From contig NZ_DS989810.1 of assembly GCF_000155775.1 (NCBI RefSeq), positions 296,683 through 348,395 on the forward strand: 51,713 bases of DNA, in the 5' to 3' direction. Numbering within the stretch: position 1 is the first letter of the stretch; each line of letters begins with the position of its first letter. The position numbers and the translations under genes were made by a program. Source of the DNA: Glaciecola sp. HTCC2999. Its GTDB lineage: Bacteria > Pseudomonadota > Gammaproteobacteria > Enterobacterales > Alteromonadaceae. Positions 35,388-44,173 of the stretch are shown in pieces. The notes below the pieces were generated by a model, which saw only the letters and a program-made list of their open reading frames with translations, searched no databases and was not told the DNA's origin.

Positions 35388-35702
35388 GTGGAAAAAATTG
35401 CTTTTGTCATGAAGCTCATTCCAGGTAATGAAGCAGAATATAAAAAACGCCATGATGAGATTTGGCCTGAACTAGTGTTAGCTCTAAAAGAAGCTGGTGT
35501 ATCAGATTATTCAATATTTTTAGACACACCTTCCAGTCAGTTATTTGCAGTTCTCAAACGCACTATTCCTAACAGTATGGATGATTTACCTTTAACGCCG
35601 GTCGTTCAAAGATGGTGGGCAATGATGGCAGATATCATGGAAACTAACACTGATAATTCGCCTAAGGTAACAGAAATCAATCAAGTATTTCATCTCGATT
35701 AA
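35388..35702 (+). CDS. rhaM: L-rhamnose mutarotase
   Basis: 104 aa, the same length as E. coli RhaM. It interconverts alpha and beta anomers of L-rhamnose. Family motifs: [20 protein letters not shown] (His and nearby residues at the active site), [20 protein letters not shown], and [16 protein letters not shown] with the conserved Trp pair. The start is GTG (35388). No signal peptide, so it acts in the cytoplasm, although the operon is otherwise mostly for exported proteins. This ties the operon to rhamnose use. Confidence 0.95.
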   Translation: MEKIAFVMKLIPGNEAEYKKRHDEIWPELVLALKEAGVSDYSIFLDTPSSQLFAVLKRTIPNSMDDLPLTPVVQRWWAMMADIMETNTDNSPKVTEINQVFHLD

Positions 35703-35713
35703 GCTAGGCCATC

Positions 35714-37894
35714 ATGAAAAAGTACTCAACTTTATTTCACTCTGCTCTCATAACGCTCACGTTATGTTTTAGTTATGCAACTCAAGCAGTACAAAAAACC
35801 GCTGCGCAAGAAAAACATACACAGCACTATCATTTTAACGCACTCACCGATTTTACCAAATGGGATGTAGGCGATGTTCCTTACTATAAGGATAGACGCA
35901 ATCAAGCATTAGGTATTGATGCACGAACCCTTGAATATCGAGGTCTATTTGCAACTGCCACAAAAGAATTTACTGGCAAATATGCGACATATGATATTAC
36001 GATTACAATCATGACAGAAGAGGATGGTGAACCGACCTATCGATTACTAGTAAATAACGAGATCGTTGACACCTATCGAGCACCTTACTTAGGTAAGGGG
36101 TCGGCTAGTGATCTGCAGCCGCATAAACATACGTGGCAGAATATTAAACTCGCCCCTGGTGACACAATAGGCATAGCATCCAACGCACATACTAACGGCG
36201 AAATACCAGAACATGGAGGAACGGCTTGGGCAAGAGGCAGATGGCAAAGCCTTAATATAAGTCCGGCTGTGAAGCGCAACGCTATTCTCGCTGACTTTAA
36301 ACCACATAGCGACTTATTTTTAGCGCAATTTGACATCAAACCTGACGTTGATGATATTCACTCTATTGCCGCATTGGGTTCAATGCTAGCCCATCCAGAT
36401 TTTAATAACATTAATTATGTTGCAGTGACTGGCACTTATGGCAAACAAGAAGGTAGCTATGTCAATGCTAATCCACTGATGACTAACGCCTTTGGCCGCG
36501 AAAACTTGCGTTGGTTCGATGCACGTAAGGATATGACAAATGCAGTCCTCAGCATTCGCGACAGAGCGCGTGCAGTCCTTATGCAAGGTGGCAAAGTTTG
36601 GGTGCAAGAGGCCGGACAATCTGATTTTACCGCTAAGTGGTTGTATGCGCTTAGTGACAGCGGTGTGCATGATGTACTGATTAAAAACAACATCATCGTT
36701 GTGCAACACAGTGCATGGAATGAAAAACACACTACTCCAGAAGCATTGAGCTTTGTCAAAGACAAGGCAACTTACCAAGCTATCACCGATGGCAATAAAC
36801 CTAAAAAGGTATACAACCAAAAAAATCGCAGAGGCCCGCTAACCCCTATGTATATTGACGCACATTCGCGTTGGTTAAATAGTGCTACTGATAAGCGTAA
36901 CTCACGGCAGGAAGCGCGCGCTCTATGGCAACAAGCGCAGCTGCTAATTGAGCAACAAAATTTCACTGCAAAATATTCAGTCATCCCTAAAGGGGGAGTC
37001 GATTTTTCAGATACCGTTGCTGCATGGTGGATATTTAACCTTGGTCAACCGGTTGTATCAGTACATGCGTTTTGGCAGAAGTATGTTACTGATGTCGTAA
37101 TAGACTTTATTCAGCCGCCACAAGGTCGTTTAGCTATAGTGATTGACGGCAACTCACCTGACCCTGACGATATTGGGGCTACGCCTGTCATGCTGGCATT
37201 ACTCAAACAATCAAAGCTTACGGAACGATTAGTACATTTGTCACATTCTTGCGACTTAAATCCATTCAAGAACAAAGGTCGTCAAATCAATGCTACTGAT
37301 GAAGCACGTCGCCAAGAGGTACTACACACACTTAGCGCAAAAGGTATACAGCTTTTTGGCCCGTTTAATAATTTGCGTGACTATTACAATTGTCGTGTAG
37401 ACAAAGTGAGGGCTCGCGACGATTTGATCGATGCTATTAATGGATCCACATCACAAGACCCACTGTGGATTATCGAAGCCGGTGAACCAGATTTAATTGG
37501 CTATGCCCTTGACCAAGCTGACCCTAAGCGAATTCAGCACGTACATGTGGTATCACATCACCCAGCCAATGATCACAGCGGCGATTTTTTTACCTGGCAA
37601 CAGATATTAGATTTTGGCGTGACTGAGCATCAAATTGGCGATCAAAATGTGGCTTTACAAACTCCGATGTATCATTGGGACTGGGCTAAAAAACACGAGT
37701 TTGCGGGCTATCAACTAATTTGGGACATGCTCGCTTATGCGGAACAAGACGGTGTAGTCCCCTTTCAAACCAATAAATTTGATATCTCTGATGCAGGAAT
37801 GATTTATTGGTGGATTACCGGTGCAGATGAAGGCGGTAATAACTTTGCGTCACCGGGCGATGTAAAACGGATATTATTAAAGGGTTATGAATAA
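35714..37894 (+). CDS. Exported protein with a beta-sandwich and two nucleoside-hydrolase-like domains
   Basis: 726 aa with a signal peptide (LITLTLCFSYATQA). Residues about 38-185 form a beta-rich module (YRLLVNNEIVDTYRAP, LAPGDTIGIASNAH, ARGRWQSLNIS). Residues about 190-440 and 470-726 each resemble the inosine-uridine nucleoside hydrolase fold, related to DUF1593. Each keeps the metal-binding Asp cluster: D207-x3-D211-x-D213-D214 (AQFDIKPDVDDIHS) and D478-x4-D483-x-D485-D486 (VIDGNSPDPDDIGA). Later parts include VWVQEAGQSDFTAKWLYAL and LWIIEAGEPDLIGYALDQAD, which are equivalent segments of the two domains. The fold suggests N- or O-ribosyl-like hydrolysis, but the substrate in a glycan locus is unknown. 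The start lies 11 bp after rhaM. Confidence 0.7.
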   Translation: MKKYSTLFHSALITLTLCFSYATQAVQKTAAQEKHTQHYHFNALTDFTKWDVGDVPYYKDRRNQALGIDARTLEYRGLFATATKEFTGKYATYDITITIMTEEDGEPTYRLLVNNEIVDTYRAPYLGKGSASDLQPHKHTWQNIKLAPGDTIGIASNAHTNGEIPEHGGTAWARGRWQSLNISPAVKRNAILADFKPHSDLFLAQFDIKPDVDDIHSIAALGSMLAHPDFNNINYVAVTGTYGKQEGSYVNANPLMTNAFGRENLRWFDARKDMTNAVLSIRDRARAVLMQGGKVWVQEAGQSDFTAKWLYALSDSGVHDVLIKNNIIVVQHSAWNEKHTTPEALSFVKDKATYQAITDGNKPKKVYNQKNRRGPLTPMYIDAHSRWLNSATDKRNSRQEARALWQQAQLLIEQQNFTAKYSVIPKGGVDFSDTVAAWWIFNLGQPVVSVHAFWQKYVTDVVIDFIQPPQGRLAIVIDGNSPDPDDIGATPVMLALLKQSKLTERLVHLSHSCDLNPFKNKGRQINATDEARRQEVLHTLSAKGIQLFGPFNNLRDYYNCRVDKVRARDDLIDAINGSTSQDPLWIIEAGEPDLIGYALDQADPKRIQHVHVVSHHPANDHSGDFFTWQQILDFGVTEHQIGDQNVALQTPMYHWDWAKKHEFAGYQLIWDMLAYAEQDGVVPFQTNKFDISDAGMIYWWITGADEGGNNFASPGDVKRILLKGYE

Positions 37895-39026
37895 ACTTAA
37901 CTTAATCATCATTATGGCATTTTCTCACTTGGGATATGCCAGTGAGTTACAGGTGTATCAGGATATTTCTGCCCCACTTAGCCAACCAAGCTATATTGAG
38001 CGTAATGGCACAGTTGTGATTGAAGCAGAACATTTTGCGACACAACATCAAACGCAACTTCGTCGCTGGTTTCGCTTTGCCAAAACATCATTGCAACACC
38101 CATTTGCTGATAGCGATTCGCTACATTACAGTGATACTAGTAATGGTCAATACATTGAACTACTACCTGATACACGAACAAATCATTATGAGCCATTGAT
38201 CGTTGGCGAAAACTTTTCTAATACTCCAGGAGAACTCGCGGTATTATCGTATCCTGTCTGGTTTGTAACGCCCGGCACTTATTATGTGTGGGGACGGGCC
38301 TACAGCACCGGCTCTGAAGATAACGGATTACATGTTGGTCTAAATGGTACATGGCCTCAATCAGGACGAAGAATGCAGTGGTGTAAAGGGAAACATCACT
38401 GGACTTGGTCATCCGCCCAGCGCATTAAAGACAATCATTGTGGAGTACCACAAACCATTTCATTAAACATCGATACTCCAGGTCTACATACGGTAAACAT
38501 ATCAATGCGTGAAGATGGCGTAGAATTAGATAAACTCATTCTCACTTCTAATGCTGAGTTTATACCGTCGGGGAAGTCTTTACCGCCAACCATTTTGACA
38601 GAAACGGCATATCCAGTGAAAAACATACTAAAAAATATCGAATCCTACACACGGATTTTTTGGGCCGATATAGATTTTTCGTCTACATCAATAGATAACC
38701 AAATAACTGCCAATACTGACATGGTCAAAACTACAATAAGTCGCCGTGATGCAGGGAAACGAGTTATTTCATTAGTCACATTAGGTCAACCTGGACTCAA
38801 GGTTAATTATACCATTGCAGTCAATGGCGAGCCCATCGGTACATTTGAGCAAACTAATTCCGTTACAGTCGGACAGGAGTATACGCATCGCACTGCTCCT
38901 GTTAATTTAAAAAAAGGCGATGTAATCAGTGTGGGCACCCAAGCTATACCTCACAGCAAGCAAACTCTTGCAGATTCTAATACCAGACAACCACTGTGGC
39001 GCGCAGTGGTATTAAGCAGGAACTAA
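37887..39026 (+). CDS. Exported carbohydrate-binding-module-like protein
   Basis: 379 aa with a signal peptide (LIIIMAFSHLGYASE). No catalytic family is recognised. Residues about 40-225 look like a CBM6/CBM35-type jelly roll: TVVIEAEHFATQHQTQLRRW, PGTYYVWGRAYSTGSEDNGL, HVGLNGTWPQSGRRMQW and HTVNISMREDGVELDKLILT, the usual last strand. Residues about 250-379 form a second beta domain ending KKGDVISVGTQAIP ... LWRAVVLSRN, similar in pattern to the N-terminal module of the preceding protein. Its start overlaps the preceding gene by 8 nt and the sulfatase follows after 4 nt, so expression is coupled. Confidence 0.72.
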   Translation: MNKLNLIIIMAFSHLGYASELQVYQDISAPLSQPSYIERNGTVVIEAEHFATQHQTQLRRWFRFAKTSLQHPFADSDSLHYSDTSNGQYIELLPDTRTNHYEPLIVGENFSNTPGELAVLSYPVWFVTPGTYYVWGRAYSTGSEDNGLHVGLNGTWPQSGRRMQWCKGKHHWTWSSAQRIKDNHCGVPQTISLNIDTPGLHTVNISMREDGVELDKLILTSNAEFIPSGKSLPPTILTETAYPVKNILKNIESYTRIFWADIDFSSTSIDNQITANTDMVKTTISRRDAGKRVISLVTLGQPGLKVNYTIAVNGEPIGTFEQTNSVTVGQEYTHRTAPVNLKKGDVISVGTQAIPHSKQTLADSNTRQPLWRAVVLSRN

Positions 39027-39030
39027 ACTT

Positions 39031-40560
39031 ATGAAAATTTCGAGTCATCGACTTAAACACCACATCTTCACAAGCCTGAGCGCAATTGTTTTGCTTGGCC
39101 TTACCGGGTGTGGTGTAAATTCTACCGCGTCTACTGCAGCTGAAGTGCGAGCAGATACCGCGCAAACTGCCGCAACCGAGCGTCCAAATATTTTATTTAT
39201 TTTGGCCGATGATCACCGTTGGGACATGCTTGGCAAATATCACCCAATTGTCAAAACACCCAACCTAGATACCCTTGCCAACAACGGCACGGTATTTAAA
39301 AATGCATTTGTTACCACGCCAATATGTGCAACTAGCCGGGTCAGTATTCTCACCGGATTAACCGAACGCACCCATGATTACACCTTTCAACAGCCGACCA
39401 CTGGCGTGGTCGAATCAGCTAACATGTATCCCAACTTGATGCGTCAAGATGGTTATGAAACAGCCTTTGTTGGCAAATATGAAATGCGTATTGCTGGAGA
39501 CAATGCCGAACGCTTTGACTATTTTAAACCCTTGCTACAAGCCCGTACCGAAATATATGAGGGCAATGAACTTCCACAAACCTATTACATTGCTGAACTC
39601 GCCAACGATTTTATCGAACAATCTTCACAAAACGATAAACCTTGGACCATGTCAGTGAACTTTTGGAATCCTCACGCTCACGACTTTGATACGCAAGACC
39701 AGTTTCACTACCCTGAAGAATTTGCAGGTATGTACGATGATGTCGTCATTCCACCTGCTCGCTTATCGGATGATGAGGTTTATGACGCATTACCTGAGTT
39801 CTTAAAACGCTCAGTAGCACGTGACCGTTGGAAATTTCGCTTTGCAACCCCTGAAATGTACCAAAAAATGGTTAAACGCTACTATCGAGCTATCAGCAGC
39901 GTAGACAAAGCTGTGGGTATGATTTACGACAAGCTAGAAGCAGTAGGACAAGCCGATAATACCGTCATCATCTATATGGGCGATAATGGCTTTACGCTAA
40001 ACGAGCGACAGCTTGCTGGCAAATGGTTCGGCTGGGATGAGGCCTTGCGTGTACCGTTAATTATTTATGATCCGCGTGTCAAAGCTTCTGCAGGTAATGA
40101 GATCAACGAGTTCGCGTTAAACATTGATATCCCTTCTACCATTTTAGCGCTCGCAGGCACCGAAACACCAGAGAGTTATCAAGGTGAAAGTCTGTTACCA
40201 CTTCTTTATCAGAGCGCTGATTCTCAGTGGCGTAACGAATTCTTTTTTGAGCACATGTATCAACCCTCTCGGGTATACATTCCGCCAACGGTGGGTATAC
40301 GCACAAACAAATGGAAATATGTCGATTTTTACAAAAACGGCTATGAGCAGCTTTACGATCTCGAAAATGATGCCGGTGAGGAATTTAACCTCATTGACAA
40401 TCCGCAATATCGTGACACAGTACAACAATTAAGTGCCAAAGTAGACGACTACATAGCGCTATATGAAAGTCAACGCAGCAAAGAAGTCAAAAGCCGCAAG
40501 TCCTTTATCAACGTTCGGCACGCCGATAGCACCTCGACACAAGGAACAAATGATGAATAG
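39031..40560 (+). CDS. Sulfatase lipoprotein with a C-A-T-S-R active-site motif
   Basis: 509 aa, type I (S1) sulfatase. Lipoprotein signal with LLGLTGCGVN (Cys27). Metal-site opening NILFILADDHRWDMLGKY (about 53-70). The formylglycine position is Cys99 in PICATSRVSILTGLTER: the core is C-A-T-S-R, with Thr in place of Pro/Ala at the third position, a variant seen in some S1 subfamilies. Further motifs are FVGKYEMRIAG, VNFWNPHAHDFD, VIIYMGDNGFTLNERQLAGK and GWDEALRVPLIIYD. The C-terminus has NKWKYVDFYKNGYEQLYDLE. It is part of the 34-43 kb operon and overlaps the next gene. It probably acts on sulfated rhamnose or an oligosaccharide end. Confidence 0.92.
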   Translation: MKISSHRLKHHIFTSLSAIVLLGLTGCGVNSTASTAAEVRADTAQTAATERPNILFILADDHRWDMLGKYHPIVKTPNLDTLANNGTVFKNAFVTTPICATSRVSILTGLTERTHDYTFQQPTTGVVESANMYPNLMRQDGYETAFVGKYEMRIAGDNAERFDYFKPLLQARTEIYEGNELPQTYYIAELANDFIEQSSQNDKPWTMSVNFWNPHAHDFDTQDQFHYPEEFAGMYDDVVIPPARLSDDEVYDALPEFLKRSVARDRWKFRFATPEMYQKMVKRYYRAISSVDKAVGMIYDKLEAVGQADNTVIIYMGDNGFTLNERQLAGKWFGWDEALRVPLIIYDPRVKASAGNEINEFALNIDIPSTILALAGTETPESYQGESLLPLLYQSADSQWRNEFFFEHMYQPSRVYIPPTVGIRTNKWKYVDFYKNGYEQLYDLENDAGEEFNLIDNPQYRDTVQQLSAKVDDYIALYESQRSKEVKSRKSFINVRHADSTSTQGTNDE

Positions 40561-41122
40561 ACGTGATGTTCTAAAAATGGCCACAGCAGTGACCGGTATG
40601 GGTCTAATTGCGCCACTCTCCGCTGCACTGTTAGCACAGCAAGAATTAACCTTAGCTAATGGGATGCTTGGTAGTGACAAACCTCAGTATTTTAGCCAAG
40701 AACAACTTGGCTTGATCAGCTTAGTCATGGATACAATTTTGCCACGTACAAATTCCCCGTCTGCCTCAGATGTGAATACCCATCTGATTATGGATAACAT
40801 GTTTGCTCAAGTGTTTAAACCGGCTTACAAGGAAACCTTTCAACAACGCTTTTCAGCATTTCAAAAGCTGTTAATGGCGCAAAATTTTGTATTAGCGAAT
40901 CCCGCGCACAAGCTCGCATTACTGCAACAGCTAGAAAGCAGTAAACCGGAGCAACGCACAGCGGCATATCAGGCGTATTTTGATATCAAACAGCAAACAA
41001 TTAGTTACTACCTCAAAACCGAAGAGATTAGCAAAAAGCACCTTAACTACTTACCGATACCAGGCATATACGTACCATGTATCAAAGTATCTGAAGTAAA
41101 CAACATAGCATGGGCGATTTAA
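40550..41122 (+). CDS. Tat-exported gluconate 2-dehydrogenase subunit 3-like protein
   Basis: About 190 aa of the gluconate 2-dehydrogenase subunit 3 family (PF13618), the small (gamma) subunit of membrane-bound FAD dehydrogenases. The start at 40550 (or 40553) has an AAGGA site and gives a twin-arginine signal, MNRRDVLKMATAVTGMGL; a longer frame from 40463 lies within the sulfatase gene. The family body shows EQLGLISLVMDTILPRTNSP and YFDIKQQTISYYLKTEEI. In related enzymes this subunit carries the export signal for the catalytic subunit. It overlaps the sulfatase by 11 bp and the dehydrogenase gene by 13 bp. Confidence 0.87.
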   Translation: MMNRRDVLKMATAVTGMGLIAPLSAALLAQQELTLANGMLGSDKPQYFSQEQLGLISLVMDTILPRTNSPSASDVNTHLIMDNMFAQVFKPAYKETFQQRFSAFQKLLMAQNFVLANPAHKLALLQQLESSKPEQRTAAYQAYFDIKQQTISYYLKTEEISKKHLNYLPIPGIYVPCIKVSEVNNIAWAI

Positions 41123-42813
41123 AGATGCAGATTCAATATGATGCAATAGTCATTGGTTCAGGGATTTCTGGCGGCTACAGTGCCATGGAGCTATGCAAAA
41201 AAGGCTACAAAACATTAATGCTTGAACGTGGGCGCATGGTCGAACACGGTGATTATCCAACCGCACACCTTGACACTTGGGACATGCCCAATCAAGGGAA
41301 AGTCAGTCGCAAAGAAGTTGAAGAACATTACTTTAAACAAAACCGTCTTGGATGGTGGGTCAACGAAGATGTCAAACCCTTCATCAATAAAGATGATGAA
41401 TACCCGTATGATGAAGATGAACGCTTTGACTGGATCCGTGGGCATCACGTTGGTGGACGCTCCGTTATGTGGGGTAGACACTGTCCACGCTGGAGTGATT
41501 ATGATTTTGATGCCAATAGACGTGATGGTATAGCTGTAGATTGGCCGATTCGCTACAAGGACATCGAATCATGGTATGATTACGTCGAGACCTTTGTTGG
41601 TGTTGCTGGGCAAGCTGAAGGGCTAAAACAAGCGCCAGATGGAAGGTTTATTGCGCCGTTTCCCTTGAACTGTGTCGAGCGCAAAATGCGCGCAGCAGTG
41701 CGAGAAAAATACCCAAATCGCGTGGTAACTCCGTGTCGCACCGCTAACCTCAGTGAATATAATCCAGAAGTACATTTGGGCACGCGTGGCCAGTGTTTAG
41801 CTCGGAATCGATGTAAACGAGGCTGTCCTTTTGGCGCTTTTTTCAGCACTCAGTCGGCAACCCTTCCGGTGGCGCGTGAGACCGGTAATTTGACCCTTAA
41901 ATCGGATGCGATTGTCATGGAAATCGTATACGACGAACGCCTCAAAAAAGCGACTGGTGTCATGGTAAAAGATGCCAATACTGGCGAAGTAACCACGTAT
42001 TATGCGCGTCTCATATTTTGTAACGCCAGTACCGTAGGTACAGCAGCAATTTTGCTTAATAGCCGCTCTGAAACCTTCCCTAATGGTTTAGGGAACTCTA
42101 GTGGCGAACTCGGTCATAACTTAATGGATCACCATTACGGTATGGGAGCATCAGGGATCCTAGAGGGCTATGAAGAAGAGTATTACAAAGGCAGACGTCC
42201 AAAAGGCTTCTTTATACCGCCGTTCACCAACATTGATGAAAAAACCAAACAAGGCGAATACCTGCGTAATTTCAGCTATCAAGGTGGTGCAAGTCGAATG
42301 AATAATGTACCAGAGGGTATGATTGGGTCAGCTCTGAAAGCTGAAATATTTAAACCTGGGAAATGGCGAATCAACATGGAATGTTTTGGTGAGATCTTGC
42401 CCTATCACGAAAACAAGATGTATTTGAACTTTGATAAACGTGACAAACACGGGATGCCTATCATTACTTTTGATGCTAAATTACGCGAAAATGAAATTAA
42501 AATGCGTGAACATGGCGTCAAGTGTGCCATCGAAATGCTCGAAGCGGCGGGGTGTACAAATATCAGAGGTCGCAATAATGTCACTGCAGTCGGTGCCTGT
42601 ATCCATGAGATGGGCACTGCCCGCATGGGACACGACCCTAAATCCAGTGTACTTAATCGCTGGAATCAAATGCACGATGTTCCAAATGTATTTGTGACCG
42701 ACGGTGCTTGTATGACGAGCGCCGGCACGCAAAACCCAAGTTTGACTTACATGGCGTTAGCCGCACGTGCAGTTGATTATGCGGATAAACAAATCAAAGC
42801 TAATAAACTATGA
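41110..42813 (+). CDS. GMC-family FAD sugar dehydrogenase, large subunit with an Fe-S motif
   Basis: 567 aa. The N-terminal FAD motif is YDAIVIGSGISGGYSAMEL (about 10-28), then RGHHVGGRSVMWGRHCPRWS. The GMC C-terminal domain has HEMGTARMGHDP and GTQNPSLTYMALAARA, with the usual catalytic His and Asn. Cys229, Cys235 and Cys239 form C-x5-C-x3-C (QCLARNRCKRGCPFGAF), which matches the [3Fe-4S] site known in FAD-dependent glucose dehydrogenases, so electrons probably leave through the cluster. It has no signal peptide and would leave the cell bound to the Tat-borne small subunit. The cytochrome c subunit usual for such enzymes is absent. Sugar substrate unknown; rhamnose, a uronate or an oligosaccharide end are plausible. 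ATG 41125 is an alternative start. Confidence 0.88.
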   Translation: MGDLKMQIQYDAIVIGSGISGGYSAMELCKKGYKTLMLERGRMVEHGDYPTAHLDTWDMPNQGKVSRKEVEEHYFKQNRLGWWVNEDVKPFINKDDEYPYDEDERFDWIRGHHVGGRSVMWGRHCPRWSDYDFDANRRDGIAVDWPIRYKDIESWYDYVETFVGVAGQAEGLKQAPDGRFIAPFPLNCVERKMRAAVREKYPNRVVTPCRTANLSEYNPEVHLGTRGQCLARNRCKRGCPFGAFFSTQSATLPVARETGNLTLKSDAIVMEIVYDERLKKATGVMVKDANTGEVTTYYARLIFCNASTVGTAAILLNSRSETFPNGLGNSSGELGHNLMDHHYGMGASGILEGYEEEYYKGRRPKGFFIPPFTNIDEKTKQGEYLRNFSYQGGASRMNNVPEGMIGSALKAEIFKPGKWRINMECFGEILPYHENKMYLNFDKRDKHGMPIITFDAKLRENEIKMREHGVKCAIEMLEAAGCTNIRGRNNVTAVGACIHEMGTARMGHDPKSSVLNRWNQMHDVPNVFVTDGACMTSAGTQNPSLTYMALAARAVDYADKQIKANKL

Positions 42814-43007
42814 AAACTATCCTATAGAACTATCACGGTAATAGATTTACACAACCTTTACACTGCAATAAATATAACCTATTTAAAAAAGTGCTAGAAT
42901 ATTGACTATAATCTGGCACTTTGAGTATATGGAACTAAAATGAAAGCAATGATCAAAATAGTCACTTCTACATTTTTGACGTGGTCAACATATTTCGGAC
43001 AACCCAG

Positions 43008-43829
43008 TTAAGCAACTTTTTGTAGTTTTACCATTTCCTGCTCATACTGATTTGGGCTTTGATACCCCAGATATGAATGCAGTCTATAGCTGTTATAGAA
43101 CATCGTGATGTAATTCAAGATATCCTGTTGTGCTTCGTATCGAGTTTGGTAGTTTCGCCAATGAACCCGTTCGTTTTTCAAGCTGCCGAAGAAACTTTCA
43201 GCAACGGCATTATCCCAACAATCGCCTTTTCTGCTCATGCTGCCAACTAGGCCATGAGCGTTAAGTAATTTACGATACTCGTGACTGGCATATTGCGAGC
43301 CACGGTCGGTATGCACAATTAATCCTTTCTCTGGTTTTCGCTGCCATATTGCCATTCTCAGCGCGTCAATTACCAGCTTTGCTTTCATCCTTGAGCTCAT
43401 GCTCCAACCAACGATTTTACGCGAGTACAAATCAATCACGATGGCTAAGTACAACCAACCTTCTCGCGTCCATATGTAAGTAATATCAGAAACATACGCT
43501 TTGTTAGGCGCATCCACAGTAAACTCACGATTGAGCACATTATCAAACAACGGCTTGTTATGGTTACTGTCTGTTGTCACCTTATATTTCTTGCGATAAC
43601 GAACCCACACCTTGGCTTCAAGCATTAGCTTCTTCGCCTTTTGGCGACTCACTGGATAGCCTAAACAATTCAGGGCATGCTTCATTCTGCGGCTGCCATA
43701 CGTGTTATCACTAGCGACAGCTATCTTTTTCACCCACTCGATCATATCAGCATGAGTAGGGTCTATTTCTTGTTCTATCTTCGCCCAACGGTAAAAGCCG
43801 CTGCGCTTCACCCCTAACAATTGACACAT
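43008..43829 (-). CDS. IS3-family transposase OrfB (DDE integrase domain)
   Basis: 273 aa from its own ATG; normally made as an OrfAB fusion by -1 frameshifting. Catalytic DDE residues lie in YVSDITYIW (first Asp), [15 protein letters not shown] (second Asp) and [17 protein letters not shown] (Glu). The N-terminal part carries the HTH_21 region ([20 protein letters not shown]). The frame is open upstream of the ATG ([19 protein letters not shown]), and a run of six T (GTCTTTTTTGCC, coding strand) near the end of orfA is a plausible slip site. Confidence 0.94.
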   Translation of the reverse strand: MCQLLGVKRSGFYRWAKIEQEIDPTHADMIEWVKKIAVASDNTYGSRRMKHALNCLGYPVSRQKAKKLMLEAKVWVRYRKKYKVTTDSNHNKPLFDNVLNREFTVDAPNKAYVSDITYIWTREGWLYLAIVIDLYSRKIVGWSMSSRMKAKLVIDALRMAIWQRKPEKGLIVHTDRGSQYASHEYRKLLNAHGLVGSMSRKGDCWDNAVAESFFGSLKNERVHWRNYQTRYEAQQDILNYITMFYNSYRLHSYLGYQSPNQYEQEMVKLQKVA

Positions 43830-43876
43830 TCTGTCAACGGGATAGGTCTTCTTATTTTGGGCAATGAAGCGGTACT

Positions 43877-44173
43877 TTACTTCATTTCTTTGGCAAAAAA
43901 GACCGTTGCTTCCTTTAAAATGTTTTTGTCCATTTCAAGCTGGCGAACCTTTGCTCTCAGTTGCCTAATTTCTTCTTGCTCTGGCGTCAGCTTGCCATTA
44001 CCACGAAACGCCTGACCATCATTATCTTGTTCGTGTTCTTTCATCCAACGGGTAATCAGATTTGGATTAATCTCCAAGCTTCTTGCCGCTTCAGCTCGAC
44101 TGAACTTCTGATCAACCACTAGGCTGATAGCGTCTAACTTAAATTCTTTTGAATATTTTTTTCTAGCATTCAT
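43877..44173 (-). CDS. IS3-family transposase OrfA
   Basis: 98 aa. The N-terminal helix-turn-helix reads [20 protein letters not shown] and [20 protein letters not shown]. The C-terminal part is a leucine zipper ([20 protein letters not shown]) used for multimer formation. The ATG follows a GGAG site just inside the right inverted repeat. It ends within the frameshift window shared with orfB. Confidence 0.94.
   Translation of the reverse strand: MNARKKYSKEFKLDAISLVVDQKFSRAEAARSLEINPNLITRWMKEHEQDNDGQAFRGNGKLTPEQEEIRQLRAKVRQLEMDKNILKEATVFFAKEMK

Noticed and set aside
36085..36984. Several long open frames antisense to the 726-aa gene
   Set aside because: They lie opposite a well-supported gene, have no ribosome sites and show biased Cys/Ser-rich composition typical of reverse-frame reading.
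41215..42732. Open frames overlapping the GMC gene on both strands
   Set aside because: The GMC reading frame explains the whole interval; the others match no known family.
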